A stretch of 32,008 nucleotides of DNA from Rhodobacterales bacterium (GTDB lineage: Bacteria > Pseudomonadota > Alphaproteobacteria > Rhodobacterales > Rhodobacteraceae). Of this stretch, positions 6,807 to 15,207 are shown in pieces. The notes under the pieces were generated by a model, which had not been told where the DNA came from, did no database searches, and worked only from the letters and a program-made list of their open reading frames with translations. The position numbers and the translations under genes were made by a program. The stretch is taken from assembly GCA_013297695.1 (NCBI GenBank), contig JAAFHX010000022.1, forward strand, positions 1-32,008, written 5' to 3'. Every line of letters begins with the position of its first letter. Position 1 is the stretch's first letter.

Positions 6807-8119
6807 GTTCGGCAGGCAAGGCAGTCGGCGAGCCTTTGAAAGCTCGCCGCGACACCGTCAGGAGATTCCTCGGCCAGAAAACCGTCAAGCGCAGGCCAGA
6901 CCTTGATGGCGCGGTCCACCAGCGGATCCGTTCCCACCGTGTAGAGTCCGGCCTGAATCATCAACTCGGCGCGGTCATAGGCCCCGAGCAGCTTGCGGGC
7001 CTCGGCGATCATGAGGCTTTCTTCGGCGCTTGCCGCCCCCGGCAGACTGCGTGACACAGACCGCAGCAGGTCGATGGCCGGATACCGGCCGCGTTCCGCG
7101 ATCTTGCGGTCCATCACCACATGGCCGTCAAGGACACCGCGCAGGATGTCGGAAATCGGCTCTTCCATGTCCGATCCTGCAACCAGAACCGAAAAGACTG
7201 CCGTGATATCGCCGCCCCCCTGCGGCCCCGGACCCGCCCGTTCGGCGAGCGACATGATCATGTGCGCGACCGAAGGGGGATAGCCCCGCAGACTCGGGTC
7301 TTCGCCCGCAGCAAGGGCAACTTCGCGATGCGCCTCGGCAAAGCGCGTGACCGAGTCGGCTAGAAACAGGACGTGCAGGCCCTGGTCGCGGAAATGTTCC
7401 GCCACCGCCATTGCGGCCCAGGCGCAGCGGCGACGTGACAGGGGCGACTGATCGGATGTCGCCGCCACGATGACGGACCGTTCCATTCCGGCCTGTCCCA
7501 GCACCTTCTCTGCGAAGTCGCGCAGTTCGCGGCCACGTTCCCCGATCAGCGCGATCACCACGACATCGGCTGCCACGCCTCTTGCGAACTTGGCCAGCAA
7601 GGACGATTTCCCAACGCCCGAACCCGCAAAAAGCCCGATGCGCTGCCCCCGGACAAGCGGCAGAAGCGTGTCGAAGACCGCCACCCCGGTCTGCAGCCGC
7701 GCGCCCATGGATCGCCGCGAGGCCGCCGCCGGCGCTGCCGCCCGCAGGCCGCGGGGCACGCGACCGGGAAGCAGCGGACGGCCGTCGAGCGGCCGCCCAT
7801 AGGGATCGACGATCCGTCCGATCCAGCCGTCATCCGGGGAAATCTCGGCCCGACCGATCAGTTCGACGGGGCATCCGATTTCCACTCCTTCGGCCGGGCC
7901 GTCGGGCAGAATGGCCAGACCGTTCGGCAGAAGACTCAGGACTTCACCGCCGATGCCGCCGTCGCGAGCACGAACCAGAACCCTGTCGCCCAGACCGGTC
8001 CCGAGGGAAAGACCGGTGACCCGCAGGGTGCCGCCCCCGGCCTCGACCACTCGGCCAACCCGACGGGACAGCGAAATCGTTGCCATGGTGCCGCGGAGTG
8101 CTTCGAACAGGTCCGTCAT
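6803..8119 (-). CDS. fliI: Flagellum-specific ATPase FliI
   Basis: This 438-aa export ATPase is homologous to F1-beta and energises unloading of substrates at the export gate. It shows Walker A GSGVGKSS (about 166-173), the IALIGERGREL region, the Walker B stretch LHVLFLADSVTRFA with the following EVALAAGEDPSLRGYPPS, and the C-terminal signature SDILRGVLDGHVVMDRKIAERGRYPAIDLL. The ATG at 8119 follows AGAGGGC; longer readings need an ATT start and are rejected. The gene stands alone on the minus strand between two plus-strand operons, with no fliJ or fliH next to it. Its 3' end overlaps the DUF1217 gene by four bases. Confidence 0.97.
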   Translation of the reverse strand: MTDLFEALRGTMATISLSRRVGRVVEAGGGTLRVTGLSLGTGLGDRVLVRARDGGIGGEVLSLLPNGLAILPDGPAEGVEIGCPVELIGRAEISPDDGWIGRIVDPYGRPLDGRPLLPGRVPRGLRAAAPAAASRRSMGARLQTGVAVFDTLLPLVRGQRIGLFAGSGVGKSSLLAKFARGVAADVVVIALIGERGRELRDFAEKVLGQAGMERSVIVAATSDQSPLSRRRCAWAAMAVAEHFRDQGLHVLFLADSVTRFAEAHREVALAAGEDPSLRGYPPSVAHMIMSLAERAGPGPQGGGDITAVFSVLVAGSDMEEPISDILRGVLDGHVVMDRKIAERGRYPAIDLLRSVSRSLPGAASAEESLMIAEARKLLGAYDRAELMIQAGLYTVGTDPLVDRAIKVWPALDGFLAEESPDGVAASFQRLADCLACRT

Positions 8120-8201
8120 GATGTGCCCTCTTTGTTCCAATTACGGTTTCTAAAGGAATCACTCTTAAACCTTGATGAAACAGGTCGAGGGAGAAGCCCC
8201 G

Positions 8202-8591
8202 ATGTTCGAGAAACTCGAGATCACCAGAATGGCCCAGGCGCTCGCCGCCCATGCCGGTGCGCGGCAGACCGCCGTCGCACAGAACATCGCGCAGGCCGAC
8301 ACGCCCGGCTATCGCGCGGTGGACCTTCCCGATTTTGCCTCGGTCTATGGCGCGGATGATGCCGGCCCGGGCATGCGCGCGACCCGGGCGGGGCATATCG
8401 GAACCGAAGATGGCACCCCCGAATTCGTGGCGCGCACGGTGCGCGGAGCTGCTTCCCCCGATGGAAACACCGTTTCGGTGGAAACCGAGATGGTGAAGGC
8501 GGTCGAGGTGCGGCAGGAACATGACATGGCTCTGGCGGTCTATCGCTCGGTGTCGGATATCCTGCGCGTTTCGCTCGGCCGGGCACGGTAG
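8202..8591 (+). CDS. flgB: Proximal rod protein FlgB
   Basis: This 129-aa rod subunit carries the conserved N-terminal rod motif (ARQTAVAQNIAQADTPGYRAVDL) and a C-terminal helix (EVRQEHDMALAVYRSVSDILRVSLGRAR). The ATG at 8202 is chosen because GAGGGAGAAG lies upstream; an earlier TTG/ATG at 8172/8175 lacks a ribosome-binding site. It is the first gene of a nine-gene plus-strand operon. The 82-base gap to divergent fliI should hold its promoter. Confidence 0.95.
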   Translation: MFEKLEITRMAQALAAHAGARQTAVAQNIAQADTPGYRAVDLPDFASVYGADDAGPGMRATRAGHIGTEDGTPEFVARTVRGAASPDGNTVSVETEMVKAVEVRQEHDMALAVYRSVSDILRVSLGRAR

Positions 8592-8602
8592 GGGCACGGG
8601 TG

Positions 8603-8980
8603 ATGTCGGACTTGCTTCGCACCCTTGCCCTTTCTGCGTCCGGGATGGAGGCCCAGGCGATGCGCCTGCGCCATGTTTCCGAAAACATCGCGAATGCCGA
8701 TACCCCCGGCTATCAGCGCAAGACCGTCAGCTTCAGGGCTGACGGGGATGGACTGGTCGAAACCGGTCCGGTCCGGCTCAGCAAGGCACCGCTCGAGTCG
8801 ATCTATGCCCCGGGCCACCCCCTGGCCGACGAAACCGGTCACTATGACGGATCGAATGTCGATCTGGTGATCGAAATCGCTGACGCGCGCGAAGCGCAGC
8901 GCAGCTACGAGGCGAACCTCAAACTGTTCGATCAGGCGCGGCAGATGACGCAGAGCCTGTTCGATCTTCTCCGGCGATAG
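8603..8980 (+). CDS. flgC: Proximal rod protein FlgC
   Basis: This 125-aa rod subunit has the typical N-terminal SASGMEAQAMRLRHVSENIANADTPGYQRK and the C-terminal region NVDLVIEIADAREAQRSYEANLKLFDQARQM. ATG 8603 is used with AGGGG upstream; a GTG directly before it (8600) is possible. It lies 11 bases after flgB and 12 before fliE, so the three form one transcription unit. Confidence 0.95.
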   Translation: MSDLLRTLALSASGMEAQAMRLRHVSENIANADTPGYQRKTVSFRADGDGLVETGPVRLSKAPLESIYAPGHPLADETGHYDGSNVDLVIEIADAREAQRSYEANLKLFDQARQMTQSLFDLLRR

Positions 8981-8992
8981 GAGCTTTCCAGA

Positions 8993-9283
8993 ATGGATGT
9001 CAGAACCGCCTTTGCGGCCCAGAACTACGCACAGGCCCGTCCGGCAACGGCCCCCAGGCCGCAGCCGGACGATGCCGGAAACGGCTTTGCCGCACTGGCC
9101 GAAAACTTTGCCGAGACTCTGGCGCGCGGCGAAGACACGGCAAAGGCCGCCATGACCGGGAACGCCGACCCGCATGCCCTGGTCGAGGCGCTGGCCGCTT
9201 CGGAAACCGCCGTCGAAACGGCGGTCACGGTGCGCGACAAGGTGGTCGAGGCCTATCAGGAAATCCTGCGGATGCCGGTGTAG
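8993..9283 (+). CDS. fliE: MS ring-rod junction protein FliE
   Basis: This 96-aa protein fits FliE, which joins the MS ring and export gate to the rod. The C-terminal part (LVEALAASETAVETAVTVRDKVVEAYQEILRMPV) is the conserved helix pair. The N-terminal third is Ala/Pro-rich and poorly conserved. An AGGAG precedes the ATG, and the gene sits between flgC and fliQ. Confidence 0.93.
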   Translation: MDVRTAFAAQNYAQARPATAPRPQPDDAGNGFAALAENFAETLARGEDTAKAAMTGNADPHALVEALAASETAVETAVTVRDKVVEAYQEILRMPV

Positions 9284-9289
9284 CGGATC

Positions 9290-9556
9290 ATGACCGAAGC
9301 GATGATCTATGATGTCCTGCGCCAGGGGCTGTGGGTGTCGGTGCTGATCTCGGCCCCGATGCTGGCCGTGGCGCTGGTGGCGGGCCTGGTGATCGGCCTT
9401 CTGCAGGCGCTGACCTCGGTCCAGGAGATGACGCTGACTTTCGTGCCGAAGGTGGGAGCCATGCTTGCGGTCTTCTGGGTCTCGATGAGCTTCATGACCG
9501 CGACGCTGGTGGCATTCTTTACCAAGACCATCGTGCCGCTGATCGCGGGGACCTGA
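9290..9556 (+). CDS. fliQ: Export gate protein FliQ
   Basis: This 88-aa inner-membrane protein has two hydrophobic helices (about 15-40 and 52-78) and typical FliQ sequence (VLRQGLWVSVLISAPMLAVALVAGLVIGLLQALTSVQEMTLTFVPK). FliQ assembles with FliP and FliR into the export channel. It is encoded among rod genes here, away from fliP and fliR, which lie in two other operons of this locus. It is followed two bases later by flgF. Confidence 0.96.
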   Translation: MTEAMIYDVLRQGLWVSVLISAPMLAVALVAGLVIGLLQALTSVQEMTLTFVPKVGAMLAVFWVSMSFMTATLVAFFTKTIVPLIAGT

Positions 9557-9558
9557 GG

Positions 9559-10272
9559 ATGGACGCGATTACCTACAGCGCCCTCGGTCGGCAATCGGGA
9601 CTGATGCGCGAGATGCAGGTGGTGGCCAACAATATCGCCAACATCTCCACCACGGGGTTCCGGCGCGAGGGCGTCGTGTTTGCCGAGCATATCGACCGGC
9701 TGGAGGATGCGCCGTCGCTGTCGATGGCCCGGGCCGTCGGCCGCCAGATCGACCTGAGCCAGGCCGGCCTTACAGAAACGGGCAGCCCCTGGGATTTCGC
9801 GATCCAGGGCGAAGGTTTTTTCCTGATCGATACTCCCGGCGGCCAGCGGCTGACCCGCGCCGGAAGCTTTACGCCCAACGCCGAGGGAGAGCTTGTGACC
9901 CCGGACGGGTACCGTCTGCTGGACGAAGCAGGGGCGCCGGTCTTCATTCCTCCGGATGCCAAGGCGGTTGGTCTTGCCCGGGACGGCACGCTGTCCTCCG
10001 ACGGCGCACCCCTTGGCCGCATCGGGATGTGGCAGGCCACTGACCCCAAGACGCTGCTGCATCAGGCCGGCACGATGTATTCGACATCCGGCGGTGTCGA
10101 ACCGAGTGAAGGCGCCGCAGTGTTTCAGGGCTTTCTCGAGGACTCGAACGTGAACCCCGTCGCCGAGGTCGCCCGCATGATCGAGGTCCAGCGCGCCTAC
10201 GAGATGGGTCAGAAGCTGCTCGACCGCGATGATGAACGGGTACGCTCGGTAATCCAGACCCTGGGACGATAG
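9559..10272 (+). CDS. flgF: Rod protein FlgF
   Basis: This 237-aa proximal rod protein has the N-terminal signature SALGRQSGLMREMQVVANNIANISTTGFRREG, the central flagellar hook/basal body fold (WDFAIQGEGFFLIDTPGGQRLTRAGSF) and the C-terminal FLEDSNVNPVAEVARMIEVQRAYEMGQKLL. The frame is open upstream to 9331, but that part overlaps fliQ; ATG 9559 with the preceding TGAGG is the real start. It is followed by flgG. Confidence 0.96.
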   Translation: MDAITYSALGRQSGLMREMQVVANNIANISTTGFRREGVVFAEHIDRLEDAPSLSMARAVGRQIDLSQAGLTETGSPWDFAIQGEGFFLIDTPGGQRLTRAGSFTPNAEGELVTPDGYRLLDEAGAPVFIPPDAKAVGLARDGTLSSDGAPLGRIGMWQATDPKTLLHQAGTMYSTSGGVEPSEGAAVFQGFLEDSNVNPVAEVARMIEVQRAYEMGQKLLDRDDERVRSVIQTLGR

Positions 10273-10281
10273 GAACCTGCC

Positions 10282-11067
10282 ATGAAAGCCCTGCAGATCG
10301 CGGCAAGCGGCATGAGCGCGCAGCAGATGCGTGTCGATGTCGTGTCCAACAACCTCGCCAACATGTCGACCACGGGGTACAATGCGCGCCGCGCCGAATT
10401 CGCCGATCTGCATTACCAGCAACTGGCGCGGCCAGGGACCGTCACGGCAGAGGACGGCACCGTTCTTCCGACCGGGGTGCAGATCGGGCTTGGCGTACGA
10501 CCGACGGCCGTTTCGGCGGTGATCGTCCAGGGAACGCTGACCGAAAGCGGCGGCGATCTTGATCTGGCGATCGAGGGGCGCGGCTATTTCGAGGTCGCCC
10601 TTCCCTCCGGCATTTCGGCCTACACGCGCGATGGCGGGCTCAAGCGGTCCGGCGACGGGCTGATCGTCACCTCGGATGGCTATCAGGTGATGCCGGGCAT
10701 CACCATTCCGACCGATGCCCGCAACATTTCGGTGGATGCCCAGGGCGTGGTCTATGCCTATTTCGGCGACCAGGTGGGCGCACAGCAGTTGGGGCAACTG
10801 AACCTTGTCAGCTTCACCAACGAAAAGGGACTCGAGGCGATGGGATCGAACCTTGCGCTGGAAACCCCGGCGTCGGGGCCGCCCGTGGTTGGTATCCCGG
10901 GGGAGGATGGGCTGGGCAGCCTGCGTCAGGGGTATCTTGAGGAAAGTTCCGTGGATGCTGTCCGCGAAGTCACGGAACTGATCAAGGCGCAACGGGGCTA
11001 TGAGCTGAACGCAAAGGTCATCACCGCAGCCGACCAGATGCTGTCGGCCACCACACAGGTGCGGTGA
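10282..11067 (+). CDS. flgG: Distal rod protein FlgG
   Basis: This 261-aa protein has the usual FlgG length. The N-terminus (MKALQIAASGMSAQQMRVDVVSNNLANMSTTGYNARRAEF), the central DLDLAIEGRGYFEVALPSG and the C-terminal YLEESSVDAVREVTELIKAQRGYELNAKVI are all characteristic. FlgG forms the distal rod passing through the P and L rings. The stop overlaps the flgA start (TGATG). Confidence 0.97.
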   Translation: MKALQIAASGMSAQQMRVDVVSNNLANMSTTGYNARRAEFADLHYQQLARPGTVTAEDGTVLPTGVQIGLGVRPTAVSAVIVQGTLTESGGDLDLAIEGRGYFEVALPSGISAYTRDGGLKRSGDGLIVTSDGYQVMPGITIPTDARNISVDAQGVVYAYFGDQVGAQQLGQLNLVSFTNEKGLEAMGSNLALETPASGPPVVGIPGEDGLGSLRQGYLEESSVDAVREVTELIKAQRGYELNAKVITAADQMLSATTQVR

Positions 11068-11486
11068 TGTGGCGTCTTGTGGTCCTTGCCCTCATGCCCG
11101 GCGCAGCCTGGGCCGACAGTCTGGTCGCGACCCGGACAATCCGCGCGCAGACCATCGTCAGCGCCGACGACGTGACCCTTGTTGACGCGTCGATTCCCGG
11201 GGCTCTGACGGCGGCGGAAGCTGCGCTTGGCCTCGAAGCCCGCGTTTCGATCTATGCCGGACGGCCGATCCGGGTTTCCGACCTGGGGCCTGCCGCCGTG
11301 ATCGACCGAAATCAGGTGGTCCCGCTGGTCTTTGCAACTGGCGGGCTGAACATTCTTACCGAGGGTCGCGCCATGGAACGCGGCGGGGTCGGCGACATCA
11401 TCAGGATCATGAACCTTGGGTCCCGGGCGACGGTCACCGGCCGGATCGCGGACGACGGGCGTGTGTATGTAGGAGCAGCGGAATGA
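11067..11486 (+). CDS. flgA: P-ring assembly chaperone FlgA
   Basis: This 139-aa secreted protein starts with a signal peptide (MWRLVVLALMPGAAWA). It keeps the SAF/FlgA C-terminal region (…VIDRNQVVPLVFATGGLNILTEGRAMERGGVGDIIRIMNLGSRATVTGRI). FlgA is the periplasmic chaperone for FlgI polymerisation. ATG 11067 overlaps the flgG stop by one base; its 3' end overlaps flgH by four (ATGA). Its client flgI is encoded some 15 kb away on the other strand. Confidence 0.93.
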   Translation: MWRLVVLALMPGAAWADSLVATRTIRAQTIVSADDVTLVDASIPGALTAAEAALGLEARVSIYAGRPIRVSDLGPAAVIDRNQVVPLVFATGGLNILTEGRAMERGGVGDIIRIMNLGSRATVTGRIADDGRVYVGAAE

Positions 11487-12217
11487 ACATCACCTCGCGG
11501 GCAGTGCCGCTTTTGCTGCTTGCCGCCCTTGCCGCCTGTGCCGGAACCGATCATCTGGGGCGCGCGCCGGGCTTCAGCGACCTTGACGACAGCACCCAGC
11601 ACATGGCGCTCTATTCCAATCCGATGCCGCTGGTCGCGGACTCTTCGGCACCATCGGACGCGGCGTCGCTCTGGACCTCCTCGCGCGCGTCCCTTCTGGG
11701 CGACCGCAGGGCCGGAAGCCGGGGTGACATCCTGACCGTCGTGATCGAAATCGATGACAGCGCCAAGATTTCGAACTCCACGGGCCGCAAGCGCAAGGGC
11801 AAGGAGGACCTTGGCATAGACGGACTTGTCGGCCTGCCGGAGTCGATCAACGCGGGGCTGCCGGATGGTGCCACCTTGGGGGATGCGGTGCGAACCTCCT
11901 CGGCATCCAGCTATGCGGGTGAGGGATCGGTCAGCCGGAACGAACAGCTTACCCTGCGGGTCGCGGCCACGGTTGTGGAAGAACTGCCGAACGGGGTCCT
12001 GCGCATTCAGGGACAACAGGAGGTGCGTGTGAACTTCGAACTCCGCGAGCTGATCGTCGAGGGGTATGTGCGCCCTGCCGACATCACCCGCCAGAACGAG
12101 ATCACCTATGACAAGATCGCCGGAGCCCGTATTTCCTATGGCGGGCGTGGACAGATCACCGATGTCCAGCAACCGCGCTACGGTCAGCAGGTTGTCGACC
12201 AGATTCTGCCGTTCTGA
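11483..12217 (+). CDS. flgH: Flagellar L-ring lipoprotein FlgH
   Basis: This 244-aa outer-membrane lipoprotein has a signal sequence with lipobox ending LAAC (Cys at about residue 19). Family signatures are SLWTSSRASLLGDRRAGSRGDILTVVIEIDDSAKISNST and the C-terminal region (…NFELRELIVEGYVRPADITRQNEITYDKIAGARISYGGRGQI). FlgH forms the L ring around the rod. It is coupled to flgA and followed after three bases by a FliL-like gene. Confidence 0.97.
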   Translation: MNITSRAVPLLLLAALAACAGTDHLGRAPGFSDLDDSTQHMALYSNPMPLVADSSAPSDAASLWTSSRASLLGDRRAGSRGDILTVVIEIDDSAKISNSTGRKRKGKEDLGIDGLVGLPESINAGLPDGATLGDAVRTSSASSYAGEGSVSRNEQLTLRVAATVVEELPNGVLRIQGQQEVRVNFELRELIVEGYVRPADITRQNEITYDKIAGARISYGGRGQITDVQQPRYGQQVVDQILPF

Positions 12218-12220
12218 CCG

Positions 12221-12796
12221 ATGTTGCGCAAACTTCTCCCCGCCCTCCTCGCGCTGTTCGGCCTCGCAGCAGGCGCTGCCGCCGGGATGTTTCTTCGCCC
12301 CTCGGACCCCCATGCCGAGGCCACCGTTCCCGAGGACAAGAAGACGGCAGCGCCTGCACACGGCGAAGAAGGCGCACAAGCAGACGGCGCGCACAGCGAA
12401 CCAGCCGAGGCATCGCACGGCGCCGACTCGGAAGAAGGCCATGCCGGCGCTGCGGAAAAGGGCGAAAAGCCTGCGCATGACTATGTGAAGCTCAACAACC
12501 AGTTCGTCGTGCCCGTGGTCCAGAACGGACGGGTCGATGCGCTGGTGATCCTGTCGCTGAGCCTGGAGGTAACCACCGGGTCGACGGAAAAGGTCTATCA
12601 GGTGGAACCGAAGCTGCGCGACGGCTTCCTGCAGGTGATGTTCGATCATGCCAATGCCGGGGGCTTTCGGGGTACCTTCACCGACGGGTCCAACATGATC
12701 CTGCTGCGCGAGGCGCTGCTGGAGGTTGCGCAGAGCACGCTCGGGCCGGACGTCTCGGATGTGCTGATCGTCGACATCGTCCGCCAGGACAGTTGA
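12221..12796 (+). CDS. Second FliL-like membrane protein with His/Glu-rich linker
   Basis: This 191-aa protein has an N-terminal membrane anchor (LLPALLALFGLAAGAAAGMF) and a linker at about 28-87 rich in Ala, Glu and His. It ends in a C-terminal domain resembling FliL (YVKLNNQFVVPVVQNGRVDALVILSLSLEV … LREALLEVAQSTLGPDVSDVLIVDIVRQDS). FliL proteins ring the stator and modulate torque. A more typical FliL is encoded at 22183-22656, so this is a paralogue or a FliL-family protein of different role. It is last in the flgB operon, three bases after flgH. The domain assignment is by pattern, without alignment. Confidence 0.7.
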   Translation: MLRKLLPALLALFGLAAGAAAGMFLRPSDPHAEATVPEDKKTAAPAHGEEGAQADGAHSEPAEASHGADSEEGHAGAAEKGEKPAHDYVKLNNQFVVPVVQNGRVDALVILSLSLEVTTGSTEKVYQVEPKLRDGFLQVMFDHANAGGFRGTFTDGSNMILLREALLEVAQSTLGPDVSDVLIVDIVRQDS

Positions 12797-12940
12797 TACG
12801 CACAGCGCCCGACGAGCGGACTGAGGCCATCATCATCGATCATCCGCCGGGTTTGCAGAACGGGCCATGATCCCCTGCAGCCGTCGTCCTTTCAAGGCGG
12901 CACGCCGGGCCGCGACTTCCGTCCCCGACCGATTGCGGAC

Positions 12941-12960
12941 ATGACGCGGCCTCGCGTCGT
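12941..12960. terminator. Hairpin in convergent flgH-operon / flhB-operon gap
   Basis: An 8-pair stem (ATGACGCG against CGCGTCGT, one G-U) closes on a four-base loop. It lies in the 211-base gap (12797-13007) where two long operons converge, so a bidirectional terminator is plausible. There is no T-tract on either side. I see no gene in this gap. Confidence 0.35.
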
Positions 12961-13007
12961 CGGTCTCGACCTGCCGGGCCGGTGACCGGGTGGTTTCTGC
13001 ACAGGGC

Positions 13008-13355
13008 TCAGGTTCCCCTCTCCGGGGGGATGCGCCGTGCGGTCAGCCTTTCCAGCACCTGCGCACGGCCAAAGGCCCGGCGCGCGGCCTCACGGGCCTC
13101 GATCCACTCGGCCGTCTGGCGGGCGAGCGTCAGGTTGATCTCGGCGCGCCGCGCCTCGGCCCAGGACTGGTAGCGGACTTCGGCCTGCGCCGCGGCGATC
13201 ACGCCAAGATCCGGCTCGATGGGCGAAAGGTCCAGCCCGGCAAGCCGCGCCCGGCTTTCCGCCCTTGCCCGGCCGGCCGCCTCCAGTTCGGCCAGCTTCA
13301 GGTCGCGGATCATGCGGGCAAGTCCGGCGAGCCGTGCAAGGTGCTCTCCGCTCAT
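13008..13355 (-). CDS. Small coiled-coil FliJ-like protein
   Basis: This 115-aa, highly helical and charged protein (LARLAGLARMIRDLKLAELEAAGRARAESRARLAGLDL … AEARRAEINLTLARQTAEWIEAREAARRAFGRAQVLERL) is compatible with the FliJ/YscO type of export stalk protein, a coiled-coil that links FliI to FlhA. Its ATG overlaps the flhB stop (ATGA), so translation is coupled to flhB. It is the last gene of the fliL-to-flhB operon. The frame is open further upstream, but that part overlaps flhB. The FliJ identity is inferred from size, coiled-coil character and context, as no other fliJ is visible in the window. Confidence 0.6.
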   Translation of the reverse strand: MSGEHLARLAGLARMIRDLKLAELEAAGRARAESRARLAGLDLSPIEPDLGVIAAAQAEVRYQSWAEARRAEINLTLARQTAEWIEAREAARRAFGRAQVLERLTARRIPPERGT

Positions 13356-14434
13356 CGCCTGGCCTTCGCCCGCTTGCGCATGGCTTCGGCGAACCGGATT
13401 GCGGCGGCTACGGCGCGATACTGGTCGGGACGGATCTCGTCGCCGATCTCGACAGCCGCATGCAGCGCGCGCGCTGTCGGGGGGTCGCGCCGGATCGGCA
13501 CGCCTGCGGTGGCCGCCGCTTCGCGGATGCGTGCTGCAACCTCGTCGACCCCTTTGGCCACGCAGACCGGGGCATGCCGGTCGGCGCGGTTCCATTTCAG
13601 GGCGACGGCATAATGCGTCGGGTTGACAATCACCACATCTGCCTTCGGAACGTCCTGCAGCATCTGGTTCATCGCCAGTTCCTGCCCGCGCTGACGCCGC
13701 TGCGCCCGGGTATGCGGATCGCCTTCGGAAAGCTTGAACTCGTCGATCATTTCCTGCCGGGTCATCCGGTTGCGGCGCAGATGCTGAAAGACTTGCCAAA
13801 GATAATCCAGCGCGCCGAAGACCGTCGAAACCAGAAGAACCTGCAACAGAAATGCCGCAGAGAGCCGCAGCAGCACCAGTGTCACCTGCCCCGGGTCCAG
13901 CGCGAGGGTCGCCATGATCTCGTCGAATCGGCTGATGACAAACAGGGCCAGAACCGCCGAAACCACGCAAAGCTTCAGGGTGCTCTTGCCGAACTCAAAA
14001 AGACCTTCGACCCCGAACTTGTGCCCGAAGGTCGCGATGGGAGAGATTCGCGAGAGTTTCGGCTCCAGTTTCTCCGGCGAGAACAGCAAGGCGCGCTGCG
14101 CGATGACCGCCACCAGGGCCGCGCCGGCGGGAAACAGAAAGAACGGCGCACTTGCCCAGGCCACTGCCTGCAGGATCACCCCCATCGCGGCCGCCCCGCC
14201 TTCGGACATGTCCGGTGCCAGACGGTCCATGTCGCCCAGCAGTCGCGCGCCGATCTCGCCCAGTCCTTGAAGACTTGCGGGGCCCGAGACCACGGCGGCA
14301 AGCAGCAGACCGCCATAGGTTGCCGCCGTGGTCAGGTCCTGCGACCGGGGAACCTCGCCACGCTCGCGCGCCTCGTCGAGACGCCGTTGCGTCGGTTCGT
14401 GTTCCTTTTCCCCGCTGTCGGTTTCCTCGGACAT
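13352..14434 (-). CDS. flhB: Export gate switch protein FlhB
   Basis: This 360-aa protein starts with the typical cytosolic segment (EKEHEPTQRRLDEARERGEVPRSQDL). It has four hydrophobic segments between about 35 and 210 and a cytosolic C-domain with the autocleavage motif NPTH at residues 271-274. Cleavage switches substrate specificity from rod/hook to filament type in response to FliK. The C-terminal domain is complete. The start overlaps the fliR stop by one base (TGATG). Confidence 0.97.
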   Translation of the reverse strand: MSEETDSGEKEHEPTQRRLDEARERGEVPRSQDLTTAATYGGLLLAAVVSGPASLQGLGEIGARLLGDMDRLAPDMSEGGAAAMGVILQAVAWASAPFFLFPAGAALVAVIAQRALLFSPEKLEPKLSRISPIATFGHKFGVEGLFEFGKSTLKLCVVSAVLALFVISRFDEIMATLALDPGQVTLVLLRLSAAFLLQVLLVSTVFGALDYLWQVFQHLRRNRMTRQEMIDEFKLSEGDPHTRAQRRQRGQELAMNQMLQDVPKADVVIVNPTHYAVALKWNRADRHAPVCVAKGVDEVAARIREAAATAGVPIRRDPPTARALHAAVEIGDEIRPDQYRAVAAAIRFAEAMRKRAKARR

Positions 14435-15207
14435 CAGGGCACACGGAACGGCGAATTGAAGAATTCGGTCAGCGCCTGGGTCCAGACCGCCAGCGCAAGC
14501 GGTGTCGCGATCGACAGCAACACCAGCGCCCCAAGCGACAGAGCCGGCGCGCCGAGCAGCGAGACCATCAGCATCGGCATCGCCCGGTTGATGACGCCCA
14601 TCGCCAGGTTGTAGAGCGTCCCCGCAATGACGAAGGGGGCCGAGAGGGTAAAACCGAGGGCAAAGGCGCGACTGACCTGGGCGAGGCCCCAGTCCGACAT
14701 GTCGGCGGACCCCGGAAGCCGCCCTGCGGGCATAACATCATAGCTGAGGATCAAGAGCTCGGCCGCCCGGATGTGCAGCCCCGACGCCACGGCAAGCGCC
14801 AGACCGGCCATCGTCAGCAGGTGACCCACGGCAGGCTGCGGTTCCGGCCCCATGCCGCCGAACATCTGCGCCAGCGACGTGGCCTGCGCGATGATCGACG
14901 CCGCGATCTGAAGCGCCAGAATGAACAGCCGAAGGGCAATGCCGATCGCAAGGCCGACCAGAACTTCGACCAGGACCGGAATCGGGCCGACCTGCACATC
15001 GGTCAGGCCGCCGCTGACAGCCGGTGCCACGATGGCCGTGAAGGCCAGGGCAAGGACAAGTCGCACCCGCTGCGGCACTGCCTGCTCGCCGAAGGCAGGC
15101 AGCACGGCCATGGCCGCACCGACCCGCATCAGGACCAGGAACCCGCCCCACAGGGCGGCCTGCCCGACCCCGACGAGTTGGGTCAGCGCCGTGATGAAAT
15201 CGGTCAT
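14434..15207 (-). CDS. fliR: Export gate protein FliR
   Basis: This 257-aa polytopic membrane protein fits FliR (GFLVLMRVGAAMAVLPAFGEQAVPQRVRLVLALAFTAIV … FILALQIAASIIAQATSLAQMF … NRAMPMLMVSLLGAPALSLGALVLL). FliR completes the FliPQR channel core. It is coupled to flhA upstream (ATGA) and flhB downstream (TGATG). Confidence 0.96.
   Translation of the reverse strand: MTDFITALTQLVGVGQAALWGGFLVLMRVGAAMAVLPAFGEQAVPQRVRLVLALAFTAIVAPAVSGGLTDVQVGPIPVLVEVLVGLAIGIALRLFILALQIAASIIAQATSLAQMFGGMGPEPQPAVGHLLTMAGLALAVASGLHIRAAELLILSYDVMPAGRLPGSADMSDWGLAQVSRAFALGFTLSAPFVIAGTLYNLAMGVINRAMPMLMVSLLGAPALSLGALVLLSIATPLALAVWTQALTEFFNSPFRVP

Noticed and set aside
8120-8201. Possible CtrA box in the fliI/flgB divergent gap (CTAA … TTAA)
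   Set aside because: The two half-sites at 8151 and 8166 are 11 bases apart instead of 7, and no other pairing at 7-base spacing scores well.
9307-10992. 561-aa minus-strand frame opposite fliQ-flgF-flgG
   Set aside because: It covers three well-recognised genes on the other strand and reads as low-complexity His/Arg/Gly-rich sequence without family motifs.
13265-14614. 449-aa plus-strand frame opposite flhB
   Set aside because: Antisense shadow of flhB and the FliJ-like gene; both are supported by motifs and coupled starts.
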